From Homalodisca vitripennis (Eukaryota; Arthropoda; Insecta; Hemiptera; Cicadellidae): 64,000 nt of DNA. The stretch is taken from contig NC_060214.1 in NCBI RefSeq assembly GCF_021130785.1, forward strand, positions 2,259,001-2,323,000. The letters are read 5' to 3'. The position numbers and the translations under genes are program-made. This document shows, piece by piece, positions 23,086 to 36,690 of this stretch (positions are counted from its first letter, which is position 1; every line of letters starts with the position of its first letter). The notes below the pieces were generated by a model, which saw only the letters and a list, made by a program, of their open reading frames with translations, had not been told where the DNA came from and made no database searches.

Positions 23086-23541
23086 ATCTGGCTCGGGTTG
23101 CATTCAAATATTGGAGTTTCAATTAACCTACTTGTTGAACCGTGCCTACTACAAACAACTCGATATTAATATACATCTTTAACCTAAGTTAAGGTTAATT
23201 TCATTGTTTTATCTATAATATATCAACTAAAATACATCCAATTATTTTAAAACGTATTATATATCAGTATCTTACTTAATCCGACCTAGTTGATATAGCC
23301 TAATAAGTCGTAGTACATGTTAAATTTAGAAATATTTATATCGCAGTTTTTATATGTTACAAAGTTGAATGAAACTTTAGAATCGAGAAAAAGAGGGTTA
23401 TTCATGTCTAATATTGAAAACTAAAACATTTTAGTGCATTGGAGTTGAGGTGAACGTTCTATTCTATTTAATTTAGAATTTTCAGTAATTTTGTAATTTA
23501 CAAAAGTCTGAAATACGAACCATCCAATAAGCCTCAATCTG

Positions 23542-24379
23542 TTAAAACCCTTCCCGCGCTACGGCAATTTGGGACGCACCATACCCAAACGCTACATATA
23601 GGTACCTCAAAAATTGTTTTTCAATAAAGTCAACGCTAACGTTGTATTTGAGTTTGTTACCATATAAAAAGTCTCTTGGGAACGAAAAAAGTATAATTTT
23701 TAATACGTTTATTTACATTACAAAACAATATAAATACACAAAATTTAACGAAATGTTGAACGAAATTTTACTATCGTGTATAATATTATATTATAGTATA
23801 TTATATGTATAGTGTATATAAAATACAATTAAAATAAAACATCAATGGGTATAAAAATATCTAAAATTAGCCATCACGGTGTTCAAGATAACGTCAAAGT
23901 GTGGTACGTCTTGAAACACGTATCCGGGTGCAGGTTCGGCCGTGCGGTGCAAGTCTCGCACACGTAAATGGTCTCCTTGCGCAAACCGTTGCGTGTTCAC
24001 ACAACACATCTCCCCAATATGTCAAAAACCAATTTGACAACGTAAACACAAACAGTTCCACTCGCAGTCCGCGAACGAACTAAACCGGCGAGTTAGTTTG
24101 TCAGTAGTGCTATTGTCTGGCAAAACAGGCAGTGGCATGGGTAGTGCGCCGCCACTTTGCAGCTTGGAGAAAAACCGGGAGGCGGGGACAACTATTACTG
24201 CGCTTTTCTATTGAGGGATATAAATATGCTCCAGCAGTTGCTGCACTCCACCGGCAAAACTGGGAACTAATTATTCCCAATAATAACCTCAATGTTTAAA
24301 AGCGAATATATTTGTCAACAGCGTTTTTAGCAAAGTTAATATTGGCGGTTATATTTGTCAACAGCGCGCGGAGGGTTAA
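23542..24379. mobile_element. Candidate piggyBac-like non-autonomous element
   Basis: Left end: TTAA (23542), then AA and CCCTTCCCGCGCTACGG. Right end: CAACAGCGCGCGGAGGG then TTAA (24376-24379). The ends share an inverted CCCTyCCGCGC-like sequence. The element has a GC-rich core (about 23900-24250). TTTGTCAACAGCG is duplicated near the right end (about 24313 and 24355). The two extra A at the left end and the imperfect inverted repeats lower confidence. Confidence 0.4.
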
Positions 24380-25798
24380 TATGTTCTACATTGCCTTGTT
24401 CTACAATTCCTTAAAGTGATGGCAGTTAAACCAAACCGTTCCAAAGTATGCCTATAAAATGTTTGTCCATCATGGTATTAAAGCGCCAATTATTAACATA
24501 ACTATTATATAAGTATCATTTAAAATAAAAAAATCTCGTTATCTGACTAATACATATAGATGAGTTTCAGCTTTTTATCACATTTGAAAATTATATAGAA
24601 TAAATCCTAACTTTGTTACTCTGCAACTAACAACTAAAAAAAAGTTATTGTGCTATATAAACGAAACATATGTTTCTATTCTACGATAATCTGAATATGA
24701 CCATTTAGTTCGGCCACACTCAAACAGTAAAAGAATATTAGTTTTAACTTAATTAGCTTCCATGTTGTCCTGAATTGAGATAGAAAACTCTGTTCCAATG
24801 TTTTTCTTCTATCATCAAATATTTTCAATGTCTTTACTATTGATAATTTCGAGCAGCCCCTCTCCCAAAATCCCGTTTTGAGTAAATGGGTAAAGTTGTA
24901 ACAGTGACTACAGTGCATTTCACTTATGCATTTTAGAAAGGTGCCCCGAGTTCTATATTTATTATCTTTATCCACCAAAACTAAACAGTTTTTAAATCAC
25001 GCTGTATGTATAAAGTGCTATGCTCATAATATTTAGCTTGCAAATTGGACCTGTACCCGCTCAAAGGCTTTCAATTATAAACAGGCTCGTTATCTTTGAA
25101 CGTTATCAATTAGATCTAATTTACTACATGGCGGCGCTAGAGGCGATACTCAAAGTGGTTGTAGCATACAGAACACAGACGGCACAGCCTGTGGCTACTA
25201 TGTGGTACCATCACGAACAGTACCTGGGGTTTATATCCTTGGTAAACATAACAATACATCTATTATACAATATATATTAATATATTGAAGGTCCACTTAA
25301 CGACACCATTTATTTCCAATAATTATGATGAAAAGATCAAATTATTACTTTCAGACATTGTATGTATACTGTAGTAAATAGAAATTTTGACTGTTTTGCT
25401 TTTTAATCAAGTGATATTGAAATGTTAGCAATAAAATAATTAATTCAATGATTTCATTCTATAATATAAATAATGGTTGTGGATCATGTATAATATAACA
25501 TATATGGTACCTACATTCACCGGCATTTATTTGAAAACTAATTGCTTTAGTTCGGGAGTTTTTTGTAGAGCTTAGGTTCATACTTGATAACCATTGCGCT
25601 GTTTATCCTCACATTTTTACGGAGCTGAAATACTAAGCACCTTACGTTTTTATTTTCGGGCACTTGAGTACAAACTTTTTTGATTAATAATGAACACATA
25701 CAAATCTAGTATTTATTGGGCATTATAGTTAAACTTTCCTGGCAATATTTACAAAATAGGATAAAGGTGACTATGGATAGCTTGTCATATTGTAAGTT
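24380..25798. other. AT-rich non-coding sequence
   Basis: A 100-codon open frame on the minus strand (24978-24676) has no recognisable family and no matching splice context. Nothing else is supported. Confidence 0.4.
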
Positions 25799-26165
25799 GA
25801 GGCTCCATTATTACTAAAATATCTTATAAATGAGAGATGTGATGGCTAGATTGTCCATCCACTTCGTTAAAGTATCCTTTCTCTGGATCCTTTCCTTGAT
25901 CATTAGGATACATACAAACACTTTCTGATTCGTTATCCTAGGTAATTGTTTGATAGTTTGTCAGGTTGCCAGTGGAGGCTCCTTTATGACTAAATTCTCT
26001 TATAAATGAGAGATGTGATAGGTAGATTGTCCATCAACTTCACTAAAGTATCCTTTCTCTTGATCCTTTCCTTGATCTCTAGGATACTAGACCTACAAAC
26101 GCTTTCTGATTCGTTATCCAAGGTAAGCGTTTGATAGTTTGTCAGGTTGTCAGTTAAGACCTCCT
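25799..26165. repeat. Two-copy tandem duplication, 176-bp unit
   Basis: Both units share GAGGCTCC, TATAAATGAGAGATGTGAT (about 25824 and 26000), AAAGTATCCTTTCTC, TTTCTGATTCGTTATCC and TTTGATAGTTTGTCAGGTTG in the same order. Confidence 0.85.
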
Positions 26166-28559
26166 TTTTACTCGTGTCTGTCCACCTACTCCTCCAAAGT
26201 ATCCTTCCTCTGGATATTTTTCTTATATACAACTATAAACAAAATTGTATCCCAGAACTCTAAACATCTTATTTTGCGATCGTTTTAACACATTTTTCTT
26301 TAGTTATAACTGTCTGACTGTTCCTTACTCTCACTCAATAATCTATTTTTTTAGTTCTGAGCTAATGAAATGCAGTTTCTCTTACGCATTCTATTGTTCT
26401 GAACAGCTATCTATAACAATATTACAATATTATGGAATAGTTAACACGGGATTTGTGAACAAAGGAATTGTTTTCTTTGTTACAACCATGCATGGTAAGC
26501 TGAAACCATTTGGTGATTGGAGAGAAGAATTTTTAATATCCACCTAATAATATTAAATATTGTGTTCTTAGTTAATTTCTACAAATTAACCTTCTTGGGG
26601 TTCTTTTATAACCTTTAAACGTTATAGTGTTCGCCTAATTCAAAATTAAATTCAAAATGTTTACAAAATTTTGGCACATGTTATGACTAAGTTAGTTGTT
26701 CATAATTTGATACGCTTATTATATTGGCTTACTTATAAATCGTATATTTTTAAGACTTTTCGATGTCAGAAAGAGTAGGGAAATGTTGATCACGTCTATC
26801 ACGTGGAGAAAATTGTGGCTCCTGATTTAATAAAAACTCTATTGTGGAAGTGATACTGAACCATAAAAAAACGTTAAGAATTATATAATTACCGTTAGCA
26901 ATAGTCATGGCTCTAAGACAGCTATGGAATTTCTCGTGCTATAAAACAATCCCCATTGTGGAATGCCTCACATACCTTGCGTAGGTTAGGCGTGAATTGA
27001 TCACCTACTCAGATAAACGAACGTTCATTATTCTTCTACTTAAAATAAAATAGATTTTGTGATATCATATTTATAAATGAAGTAATAATTGTTATCGTAC
27101 AAAAACACACCTATTTATAGATATTTGTGTAAAACTACCCTTCGTGCACTTATACTTCTGTTCTCCTTGCCATCTGGAGATAAAGTTATAACATAGTTTA
27201 TAAGGACTCTAACATTGTAGATAGTGAGCTACTGTAATACTTGTACACTCGATATTGGTGAGCAATTGTTATAGGCTACTACATATCACAGTAGGCTGTA
27301 TCTTTGTACAACAGAAAATGACATAAGTTTATAGTAAGTATGTTTCCTTAATATATAACACATTTTAATAGCTGAATGATAAATTATTATTATTTTATAC
27401 ATAGTGCTACAGTTATTATTATATAACTTGCATGACAGTACAAAATTTTTAAAAAATCTCCACTTTATTTAACCCTTACAAGATCTAAATACATATGAAA
27501 GCACGTAAGTTCCAAATTATGTTATTTAACTGAAACAGAATGTCTCACAATTGGATATGAACTAGAGCAATAAAACAGACCATTTCGTTTGATTGAGGAG
27601 TCTTCAGGGCATTTAAATAGAGACAACGTGAAACGGTTGTTTCCATTCAGTTAGACATTTTGCAGTAATTTTATTCAATATTACATGGTTCATATAACAT
27701 TTTTTGGTAAATTGAATTTACGGGAAATGTGGGGGAAAATTTTCCAATTTAAATCTTAATGATAAACTAACAAATATACCTCACTAGTATATTTATTTAC
27801 ATAGTTGTTACAGACGCCTTACAAGCACAATACTTTGGTAAAGTCTCGTCAGTTATTACAAATTATATACTAAACTAGTAAAACTAAATTTCTAATACAC
27901 CAATACACAACAAATAGTACAATTGTTTTTCTTATAGCAAGTTGGATGCCTCATAGTCCTGACTGAGTAGCCAAGTACTCACCTACACTGAAAAAACAGT
28001 GAGTAAGTAGATAGTCTTTTGAAAATATTTTTCATCTTGAAAGCAATTTCTCTTTCTTCATTGAGAGTGCCATATGATTGTAAATGTGTATACATGTATA
28101 AAGCGGTGACCTTTTATAGAACGCTTGTATTGTGAATAGGATATTGGAGCAATTGAGAGTATCTGGTGAAATGACAGTAGTTTTTATTGTTATTAAAAAC
28201 TTTTATTGGTTCGATTCGACTCTTAGAAGACTCTGAAGAATTTAAAGAGAAGGCGTACGAATTATTTGCAAACCTTGCTAAAGTGCTTCCTGCATGGGTC
28301 ACGAAGAGAAGCCGAGTTGATCAGACTTGTTATTTTGTATAAAACCACTTTTTAAGAGGCAGGGGAATATCCCCAGAAGATCTTTCTATACGATAGATGA
28401 GAATAAGCATAGACAAATTAAACCTGTTTGAGAGTGTGTTTGTGAAAAAAAGGAGAAGGGCAAAGAACGCTTTACTAAGTTTTGACAGTAACTCATTTAT
28501 ACGCTGGTGCCAAGTTAGGCATGAGTATATTTTGATTCCTATACATTTTTTGCTGGTAC
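26166..28559. other. AT-rich non-coding sequence
   Basis: No gene was recognised in 2.4 kb. Open frames such as 26245-26547 are AT-driven and lack family resemblance. Confidence 0.4.
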
Positions 28560-28990
28560 TAAGTTGAAATCTGTTTAGAAAAAAGAGGAATCACAATGGG
28601 CAGAATTTCGGTAGTTAATGTAGAAATGGAGAAATTTAGATTTTTCTGCATTAAGCTATAACCTTTTGCTGAAAACCATTTCTCAACCACTTGATCCTTT
28701 TTTTAATGTGAGGCAACTACTGATGTGTCATAAGCGTATATTACCATTTTTATGTTATATACAACATCAGGCAAATCATTGCAAAGGATTAAAAAGGGAA
28801 GGGGACCAAGTATCGCGCCTTGTGGCACACCAGTAGTCACTTTCCGGAACCTACTTCTCGTCTCAAAATTAAATACTACAGACTGCTCATGATCAAATAG
28901 ATATGATTTAAATCACCTTAAGGCCACTCTCCCAAAGCCGTATCACTTAAACGTCCCAACTAGAATATTAAGGTTGACATCTTATATTCA
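28560..28990 (-). mobile_element. Non-LTR reverse transcriptase relic (palm region)
   Basis: Minus-strand translation gives RKVTTGVPQGAILGP, then LCNDLPDVVYNIK, then YAYDT (from the catalytic YADD motif, with the first D replaced by Y) and VEKWFSAKGYSL. These are consecutive motifs of LINE reverse transcriptases. Stops and frameshifts follow. It is 5' and 3' truncated and not functional. Confidence 0.75.
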
Positions 28991-29204
28991 TAATCCACAT
29001 AAAAATTAGTCGATATGTACTTTGCCACTATACTTCTCTCACATTAAAATATAAGGTTTCTACCAGATACCAATATATTAACGCATCTATTACAGTTTGA
29101 ATTTCTACAATGATTTGTACTGAAACGTTTTTTTTAATTTAATACACACTCAAGTCCTCAGAACATAAGTGGTACTCAGTTAGTCAATAACGTCATACTA
29201 GGAG

Positions 29205-30065
29205 GTTAGGTGCTAATAACTCGTCCACACTATAAATTGAATGCAACTTTTTTAAACGTTTTAGATGACCCACGAAAGCCTTAAGCATGGATACACTCTA
29301 CAATTGCTCATACAAACCGTTGACCTGTTGAAAACTTACCTATGAGAGCAAGTAGTGCGATAGTTGTCTCTGTCTCTGGTCTCGTACATGTGTTTGTCTT
29401 GATCACGTGTGAGACCACACATCTGGATACGAACCAAACTGTGGTTTCCAGTGAGTAGACTCGGGCAGCAGTCTAATTGTTGAAGATTGGCTTGCCCGAA
29501 TCTCTTTTCTTCTGATTTCAGATGATTTGGCAGCCCTTTTTAGAAGTCTGTATTACGTGATAGATTGACAATTCGCACAATACCTCAAAGTGTCACCCCG
29601 TAGTACACATTGGGTTAAATGAGTTCATAATACGCCGTTATCAGTATCTGAGCCAGGTAGTGACTCCAGAGCATGGATGACTGAGGAAAATATCACAAAT
29701 TTTGTCAATGTTATTGTCTCGGTTAATCCTAGAAACTTTGATGATTGCACTTCCTCCAGTAAAGTGCCATCAACCATTGAAACCTGAACCATTCTCGACA
29801 TTGCATTAGTGCAAAGATAACTGAATTCAGATCAATTTGGTGGAGTTTATTTTCAGATTCATGCTGTTGAAATAATGAAATAATTTATTCGTTAAATTCT
29901 AGAAATTTCCGAATCTAAAAATCTTAAACCTGCACTGAATAAGAGAGTTTTACAATCCGTATAGTTCACGATTTGGCCGCTTTTTTTTAAAAATGGTCAA
30001 TCTTGTTCACACAAAAAAAAGACCCAGTATTGATCCCTGGGAACGCCATACTCAGGCTCCACCCT
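29205..30065 (-). mobile_element. Decayed LINE ORF2, C-terminal half
   Basis: On the minus strand a heavily damaged GVPQGS-like block (about 30060-30010) is followed by SSKFLGL.. and, near the end, YETRDRDNYRT (about 29380) and HLKRLKKLHSIYSVDEL (about 29240). The last two are hallmarks of the same jockey-like family seen at 34.6 and 61.6 kb. There are many stops and frame changes. Confidence 0.6.
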
Positions 30066-30751
30066 TCCCAAATATTGGTTGGAGATTTCAATATGAATAG
30101 CTAAAATGGAATGTAAAAACATACTGTTAGTAAAGTCTTATTAGGATGAAGAGGGAAACTAGTAACGGGGTAATTGTAAAGGTGTGGAATTATATTTTGA
30201 AACGTCAAAGTCAACAAAAATTACACGAAATTAAATTAGATTAAATTGGAAAACCAAATGTAAAATTACTTGAAATACAAGTAATAAATTATAAGTAAAT
30301 GACCGAGTTCCATATAAAATACGGGAGTTTCAGCCAACAACGATTCATAATTAATTACTGTTGCTTTAAATACTGCGTTTGACGGGCTGCCAGGGTTAAG
30401 CGTTTAATTGCAGCTGGATATTGGGAATTAACCCCATCGTTGTTCTTTACAAGCGGGAAACAAAGTGCTTCGGTGGGATTAAATTAACTCAGTTCAGTAA
30501 CTTTTATTTCAAATTATTTTTAATTTAAAAAGGTATTGAGATATGATTGATTTCAAATAATCACAAAACAAGAAACTATTATTATTAATCAGTTTGTAAT
30601 ACGGAAATAATTCATCCTTCACACTCCAGGACCAGGAGTAGTGTAATGAATATAGAGCTTCCTTTCCGTAAAATAGTTGGAATTATTTGATAGTGGATGA
30701 AAAGAAACTGATGCTAGTAATTGATACCTACTGCATATACAGTATTACATT
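30066..30751. other. AT-rich non-coding sequence
   Basis: Nothing recognised. Confidence 0.4.
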
Positions 30752-31507
30752 GAAAAGGACAGGAGCAAGCGTGGATGTAAGGATAAAATTCAATACATTG
30801 TAACTACTAGGATGTTAGCAAACGTCTCGCCATCAAAATTAAAAAGACTACAATTACAAAGGACACGAGTGAGTGTGGAGGTACCGATTCTCTTCAATAC
30901 ATTGTAACTACGGGGCTGTTAGCAAACGTCTCGCCATCAGTATAAAGGGCCTACAGTTACAAAGGACAAGAGTGAGTGTGGAGGTACCGATTCTCTTCAA
31001 TACATTGTAACTACGGGGCTGTTAGCAAACGTCTCGCCATCAGTATAAAGGGCCTACAATTACAAAGGACAAGAGTGAGTGTGGAGGTACCGATTCTCTT
31101 CAATACATTGTAAACTACGGGGCTGTTAGCAAACGTCTCGCCATCAGTATAAAGGGCCTACAATTACAAAGGACAAGAGTGAGTGTGGAGGTACCGATTC
31201 TCTTCAATACATTGTAACTACGGGGCTGTTAGCAAACGTCTCGCCATCAGTATAAAGGGCCTACAATTACAAAAGACAAGAGTGAGTGTGGAGGTACCGA
31301 TTCTCTTCAATACATTGTAACTACGGGGCTGTTAGTAAACGTCTCGCCATCAGTATAAAGGGCCTACAGTTACAAAGGACAAGAGTGAGTGTGGAGGTAC
31401 CGATTCTCTTCAATACATTGTAACTACGGGGCTGTTAGCAAACGTCTCGCCATCAGTATAAAGGGCCTACAGTTAAAAAGGACAGAAGTGAGTGTGGAGG
31501 TACCGAG
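30752..31507. repeat. Tandem array, 103-bp monomer, about 7 copies
   Basis: GTACCGATTCTCTTCAATAC recurs at 30881, 30984, 31087 and onward at 103-104 bp spacing. Units also share GTTAGCAAACGTCTCGCC and CAGTATAAAGGGCCTAC. The first unit (from 30752) is diverged, and the inner units are almost identical, indicating recent homogenisation. Confidence 0.95.
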
Positions 31508-31937
31508 AATTTTGTTATACGAGACGAATAGATCTAGTTGGGGATATTGTTTTAATGTAGTGTTTATTTTTAACAAACAACTTTCCTCCTTTTTTAAACT
31601 GAACTCTTAAGGGGTGCTTTTCTAATCGAATGATTCATTATGCAACATGAGCAGCTCGTAGCCGGGTAGATAAGTTTATAGAAACTTTATACTATTTAAA
31701 TAAGGGTAATTTAAACTGAAGAAGAACTTAACCTGCAGCATTGACTGCAATACTAGGAATATCGTACTTCCCTTCGCTATCTTTAAAAAAAGACATAGAT
31801 TATTTGTTTTTCATTTACCTGTAATATGTTTGTATAAATATCAAAGATGACATTTATAAAAAAATGCAATAAAAATTAGTTCACCCGTAGGATTTTCAAT
31901 ATAAAAAAAAAACCGAGTTAACTTAAAATATTAAAGT

Positions 31938-31940
<3 letters not shown>
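31508..31940. other. AT-rich non-coding sequence
   Basis: Nothing recognised. Confidence 0.4.
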
Positions 31941-31981
<41 letters not shown>

Positions 31982-32042
31982 GTGTGTGTGTGTGTGATAT
32001 ATTTATAAATTAATATAAATATATACATCTACACATATATAA

Positions 32043-32124
<82 letters not shown>
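31941..32124. repeat. TA and GT microsatellites
   Basis: (AT)n at 31941-31978, (GT)n at 31979-31995, then a second long (GT)n at about 32046-32124 with a single GG break. Confidence 0.95.
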
Positions 32125-32126
<2 letters not shown>

Positions 32127-32785
32127 GGTACATATTAAAAATAAAACATGCAATAGTAATAGAAGAACACCTATTTAACATTATATATGTTTTACTGTCT
32201 CATATGTAATAGTATGGGCCTCCAGATAGTTCTTATCCAAGATTGGCAATGGCATCACTCTGCCCTAAATTAGATTCACAATTATTAAAAATGTTTGAAT
32301 AGATAGCATTGGTGTTACCAAAAATTTCCTAAAAAGTGTGTTTTCCTAAAAAGAAATCTAATAGGGTATTTTAAGGCGAATCTTAATATTACTGACTCGT
32401 GATTCATGTAATTTCCCAGTTCAACTAATATAACTTATATGATTTGAAGAACTCAAAAAGTAAAATATAGTTTTGTTTTTTTGTTTTAAAGCGTCTATAT
32501 GCTGGACTTATTCGCCTAACTCTATAAAAGATGTACTAATTATCATGCACAGTATTCAAAAAACTTACAAACAATATGAGGGTACTTGTTCTTAAGAATC
32601 AATACAGGTTGTAAATTATTGATGCTGATTTGTTGAAGGAAAAATATTACGGTATACAAGTACATCACCAAAAAAAATGTAATAAATTGTATTTCTCCTT
32701 TAATTTCTCAAAATTCTAGATAATATATATCATTTGATTCATTAAAAATTAAATAATTTAAATTATAGTTCTCAAACTCCGTGTA
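32125..32785. other. AT-rich non-coding sequence
   Basis: Nothing recognised. Confidence 0.4.
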
Positions 32786-33275
32786 ACGTTTTGGCATTAG
32801 AACGTCTCATGCCTCATGCAAGATTCACAAACACCTCTAGTGGAACGATATACTCGAATAGCTGGGAATTTACATAGAAACAGTGAGCAAACTATGTGGG
32901 TGGGAATGTATAACATAGACACGATTGAAAACTTTAGTATTAGAACGTCATCTCATGCAGGATTCACAAGCGCCTCAAAGGAACCATATACTCGAATGGC
33001 TGGGAACTAACATATTAACTGTGAGTAAACTATGTGGATGGGAATGTGGAATATAGACACGATTGAAAACTTTAGTATTAGAACGTCATCTCATGCAGGA
33101 TTCACAAGCGCCTCAAAGGAACCATATACTCGAATGGCTGGGAACTAACATATTAACTGTGAGTAAACTATGGGTGGAATATAGACACGATTGAAAACTT
33201 TAGCATTGTACCGCCATCTCATGCAGGATTCACAAGCACATCTATTGGAGCCATATCTTTGAACTGCGGAGAATT
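32786..33275. repeat. Tandem array, 138-bp monomer, about 3.5 copies
   Basis: ACGATTGAAAACTTTAG occurs at 32921, 33059 and 33187 (the last spacing 128 because of a 10-bp loss). Units share ATTCACAAGCGCCTC, ACCATATACTCGAATGGCTGG and GTGAGTAAACTATG-like segments. Confidence 0.92.
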
Positions 33276-34555
33276 TATATATAAATCGTTTGTGAAGCTC
33301 GTTGATGACCATCTTGGAACTTTTATTCGAGAAAAATCACACTAAGGAACGGTAAATACGTCATATAAAAAGGTATTCATTGTCAATACAAAAGAATCAT
33401 TTAAAAATATACATGAACTGACAGACTTGTTATCAACACACTTGTGAACAGAACCTTAAATTATTTACATTTAATTGCTATTCTGTCTATTACAACATGT
33501 CATAATTCTGTGTAAAATACTTTCCACAATCATAGTTTCTAAATTACTGTAAATACTTTGATTACAATTATTTTTTAATTTTCATTTTACGAATTAATAG
33601 ACTGATTATTAACTACTCGTATAACTTAAGAACTTGTTACAGCTTGTACAGCAAGACGAAGTAGCTTGTTAAAGCGTTTGTCTCCACCAAGCTGTAGACT
33701 TAAGACCGGGAGAGCCTTTGTGGACTTACGACAACTTAGGAGTTACGCTTTTATAGCTTTTAATTAAAAGTCTTTACAGCTTACTATGTTTGCTAGTGTA
33801 ACTTAAGTAAACGAACCATTTGCTTCTTCGTAAATAAATCCCAGTTAATAGAAGATTTTGTTATTTCCTTATCAAATATTTATTGAACCTAGTTAATTAA
33901 ACTCTCTTCTATTTAAAAGCTTATCACAAACAGTGTTAAAAACCTTTTAATGTAATCAGTATATAGAAATTTTTTATTAATTGTTGTATACAGATAATAA
34001 TAAACAATAGTTTTTAATTTAAATACTTAAAAACAAGCACTACAATTTAAACTAACTACCTTAGAGGGGATAAGGTTTAGTTAGTCTTATCTTGAATTTA
34101 TAATTCAATCTTGATGAGAAATTGTATTCATTGCTCTTAAAGGTTATATTTTCGTTGCTTCTGACTTGAGGAGGCACTTTATGAGCACTAGCGTGAGACG
34201 ATACCTGTGTGGAGGAGCGATGCGGTGATCTGGCGTGCATAGCTTGCTATCGTACCTTGAGGGCAATCTACGATTTTCTGTAACAATTATGTTCATTAGC
34301 GTAGAAGATAAGGTTAGCATCTGCATTTGGGCTTCAGCTTGGAGGGTTCGAATATCAAAATTAAAATATGACCACGAAATATCTTCGGAAGACATAATAC
34401 TAAATATTATTAATTTTGGTTTGTCAAGATCAAATCAAAACTGTTTTATTGTTGAGACAACGATTAAATCGTATGGCAAACGTCAATTAATAAGGATATC
34501 GTAAAATTTCTGTCATTAATACTGTAATACACATACAGGCATGCAACCCACTTCG
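33276..34555. other. AT-rich non-coding sequence
   Basis: No gene recognised. Overlapping open frames at 34144-34504 on both strands have no family match. Confidence 0.4.
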
Positions 34556-35695
34556 AACAGCGGGGTCAGTTTTTCTAGTTAAAAGCCAAAAACCCACCTG
34601 CATTATAAAATGCTTGATACACCAAGAAGCGTTTTATTCCAGTCTTAAACGCATTTGGCGTCGGAGCATCTTTGATTGAATTGGGCAGTCTGTTGAGGAA
34701 TAGAACACCCGCTTATGAGGACAGCCGTTCATAAACCACCGTTCTGTGTCTCCCAGGTCGGTAGTCTCTGGTCCACGTGCCTCATAAATGAGTATATCTT
34801 GGCTTCTGGTTAAGGTACATTTATTCATACAAAACATAGTTATTCCTATATGTGGAGACGTAGCAGAGTCAACAGCTGTCATTTATTGAAAACTTGCCTG
34901 CATGACTTTCTGAATTTGATTTTTGCGATAATTTCAATTACTTTTTTGTGGAGACTGAAAGCTCTGTGGAACTGAGCGTTAGCACAAGCTCCTCAAAGGA
35001 TCACTCCATAGGCCAGATGGGGGATATATCAAGCCATAATATGCCTTAATCAGTACTTGACTCGGGCAGTATTTTTCCAAAGATATCATAACAAAGATGC
35101 CTGAGCAGATTTAGGCGCAAACACGATCAATGTGCTCATTCCATGTCAGTCCTCGATCAAGGAATTTCGAAGAGCTGACTTCGTCCAGTGTGGAGTCAGC
35201 TATCAAGATCTCAGGTCCATACTGGTTGCCCGCAGTGCGCAAAAAAAATTAAAACGTTTGTTTTTTGAGAAGTTTATTGTGAGGTTGAGGCTGTTGAAGT
35301 ATTGGACACAGCTTTTCATATAATAAACCTGTTAATTTAAAACTTCGCTGACCTTGCATTGAAAAAAAAGAGTCGCATCTTCTGCAATCTATTTTTCCAT
35401 GCAAAAGTGATGATACTACGTCATTCACATAAAGCAGGAAAAGCATAGGACTGAGGGTAGACTCCAGGGGAACTCCATAGCTAAGGATGATTTATTTGAT
35501 ATCTGGACAACTCGGGATCTGTGGCTTGGAAATGAGCTTAGCTATTTAAAAGGCACGCCCCAAATGCCGTGGTACTCAAGTTTGTCGAGCAGTATATTAT
35601 GGTCAACGCAGTCGAATGCTTTGGACAGATCTAGGAACACAGTCAAGATTAATAGCCCAGCTGTTGGAGTTAACCCTAAAAGGTTTTTAGGTACT
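34556..35695 (-). mobile_element. 5'-truncated jockey-like LINE, ORF2 reverse transcriptase to C-terminus (pseudogene)
   Basis: The minus strand reads, across several frame changes: [20 protein letters not shown] (motif A, catalytic Asp kept), a damaged GVPLGS-like block, [66 protein letters not shown], then PNSIKDAPTPNAFKT and KRFLVYQAFYNAGGF. The order is exactly that of an arthropod non-LTR ORF2 C-terminal half. The YADD region is not readable. Relatives are at 29.2-30.1 kb and 61.1-61.8 kb. Confidence 0.85.
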
Positions 35696-36369
35696 TCAGA
35701 TTGAGATTTTCTCAATTTCAAGCTGGAACGAAATTATAGGTTTTACACAACTTGATTAATATTCAATTACGATTATTATAAGTTCAATATTGTCAACTCC
35801 ATAATCATTAACCATTTCATTTTTTTTGTGTATATATCTCATTTAGAACGTTTCCTATAATTTTCAAATTTGTGGATTTTCAATTGTAGGGAATGGACGG
35901 TTTCCTTTACTTTTACTTTATAATCTTAGGAATCTTTCAAATCCTTTGTAAGCTTAAAATTTGTTAATTGCGGTGAGTGGTTTGAAAGGATAACAGGATT
36001 GCAAACATTAACCATCGTTATATGTGAAAACAAAGTATAAGGCACCTTTTATAAGATTTAATCCATCCTCTTCGTCAGATGAGTACATTATTCGTTTACT
36101 TAAAAAAGAAATAAGCAATTGAAAAGAAACGAATAAAAACTGTCAAAATTACCGGAAACCTGCTTGGTCTCCTGAGAAGAGAAAACAAACGCAGGTGTTG
36201 TACCTGAATAAACTAAAATTAAATGCAATTATATTTTGTGCAGTGATTATATAGTAATACATAGTATTAAATACCTAGTATTAAATAAATTCGTTTAATA
36301 CAATATATTATGTTTCCCTACATAAATATATAATGGCATATTGTAGAGTCCTTTGAAGTTGAGATAGAG

Positions 36370-36690
36370 AAGCTCACACGAAACTTTTTTCTCCACACAG
36401 AAAGTTATAATTGACATGGTCTACAGGTGTGGCCGAGCTTCTAAACTGATCGAACTCTGTATCTGATCTGGGCTTGATATTAACATTATTGGGTGATATG
36501 TTGTTAAATTATTGACTAAGTGGCAGGCAAACGTGTGTTTGTTAAGTTTGTATACACATAGTACCTGGAGTTTGGATAGAATTTAAAACACGCTAAAATT
36601 TGTTCTCCTAACAGAAAAAAGTTATAATTGACAGGCTGTACAGGCCTGGCCAAATTTTTCAAGTTATTGAACGAGTAAATATTTATTTTG
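36370..36690. repeat. Two diverged direct repeats (~95 bp, ~230 bp apart)
   Basis: AGAAAGTTATAATTGACA, then CTACAGGTGTGGCC (first copy, from about 36400), resembles AAAAAGTTATAATTGACA, then TACAGGCCTGGCC (second copy, from about 36614). Both are preceded by TTTTTTCTCC/TTTGTTCTCC and followed by a GAAC stretch. Confidence 0.5.

Noticed and set aside
24676..24978. 100-codon minus-strand frame
   Set aside because: No recognisable motif, family or splice context. It is AT-rich and compatible with chance.
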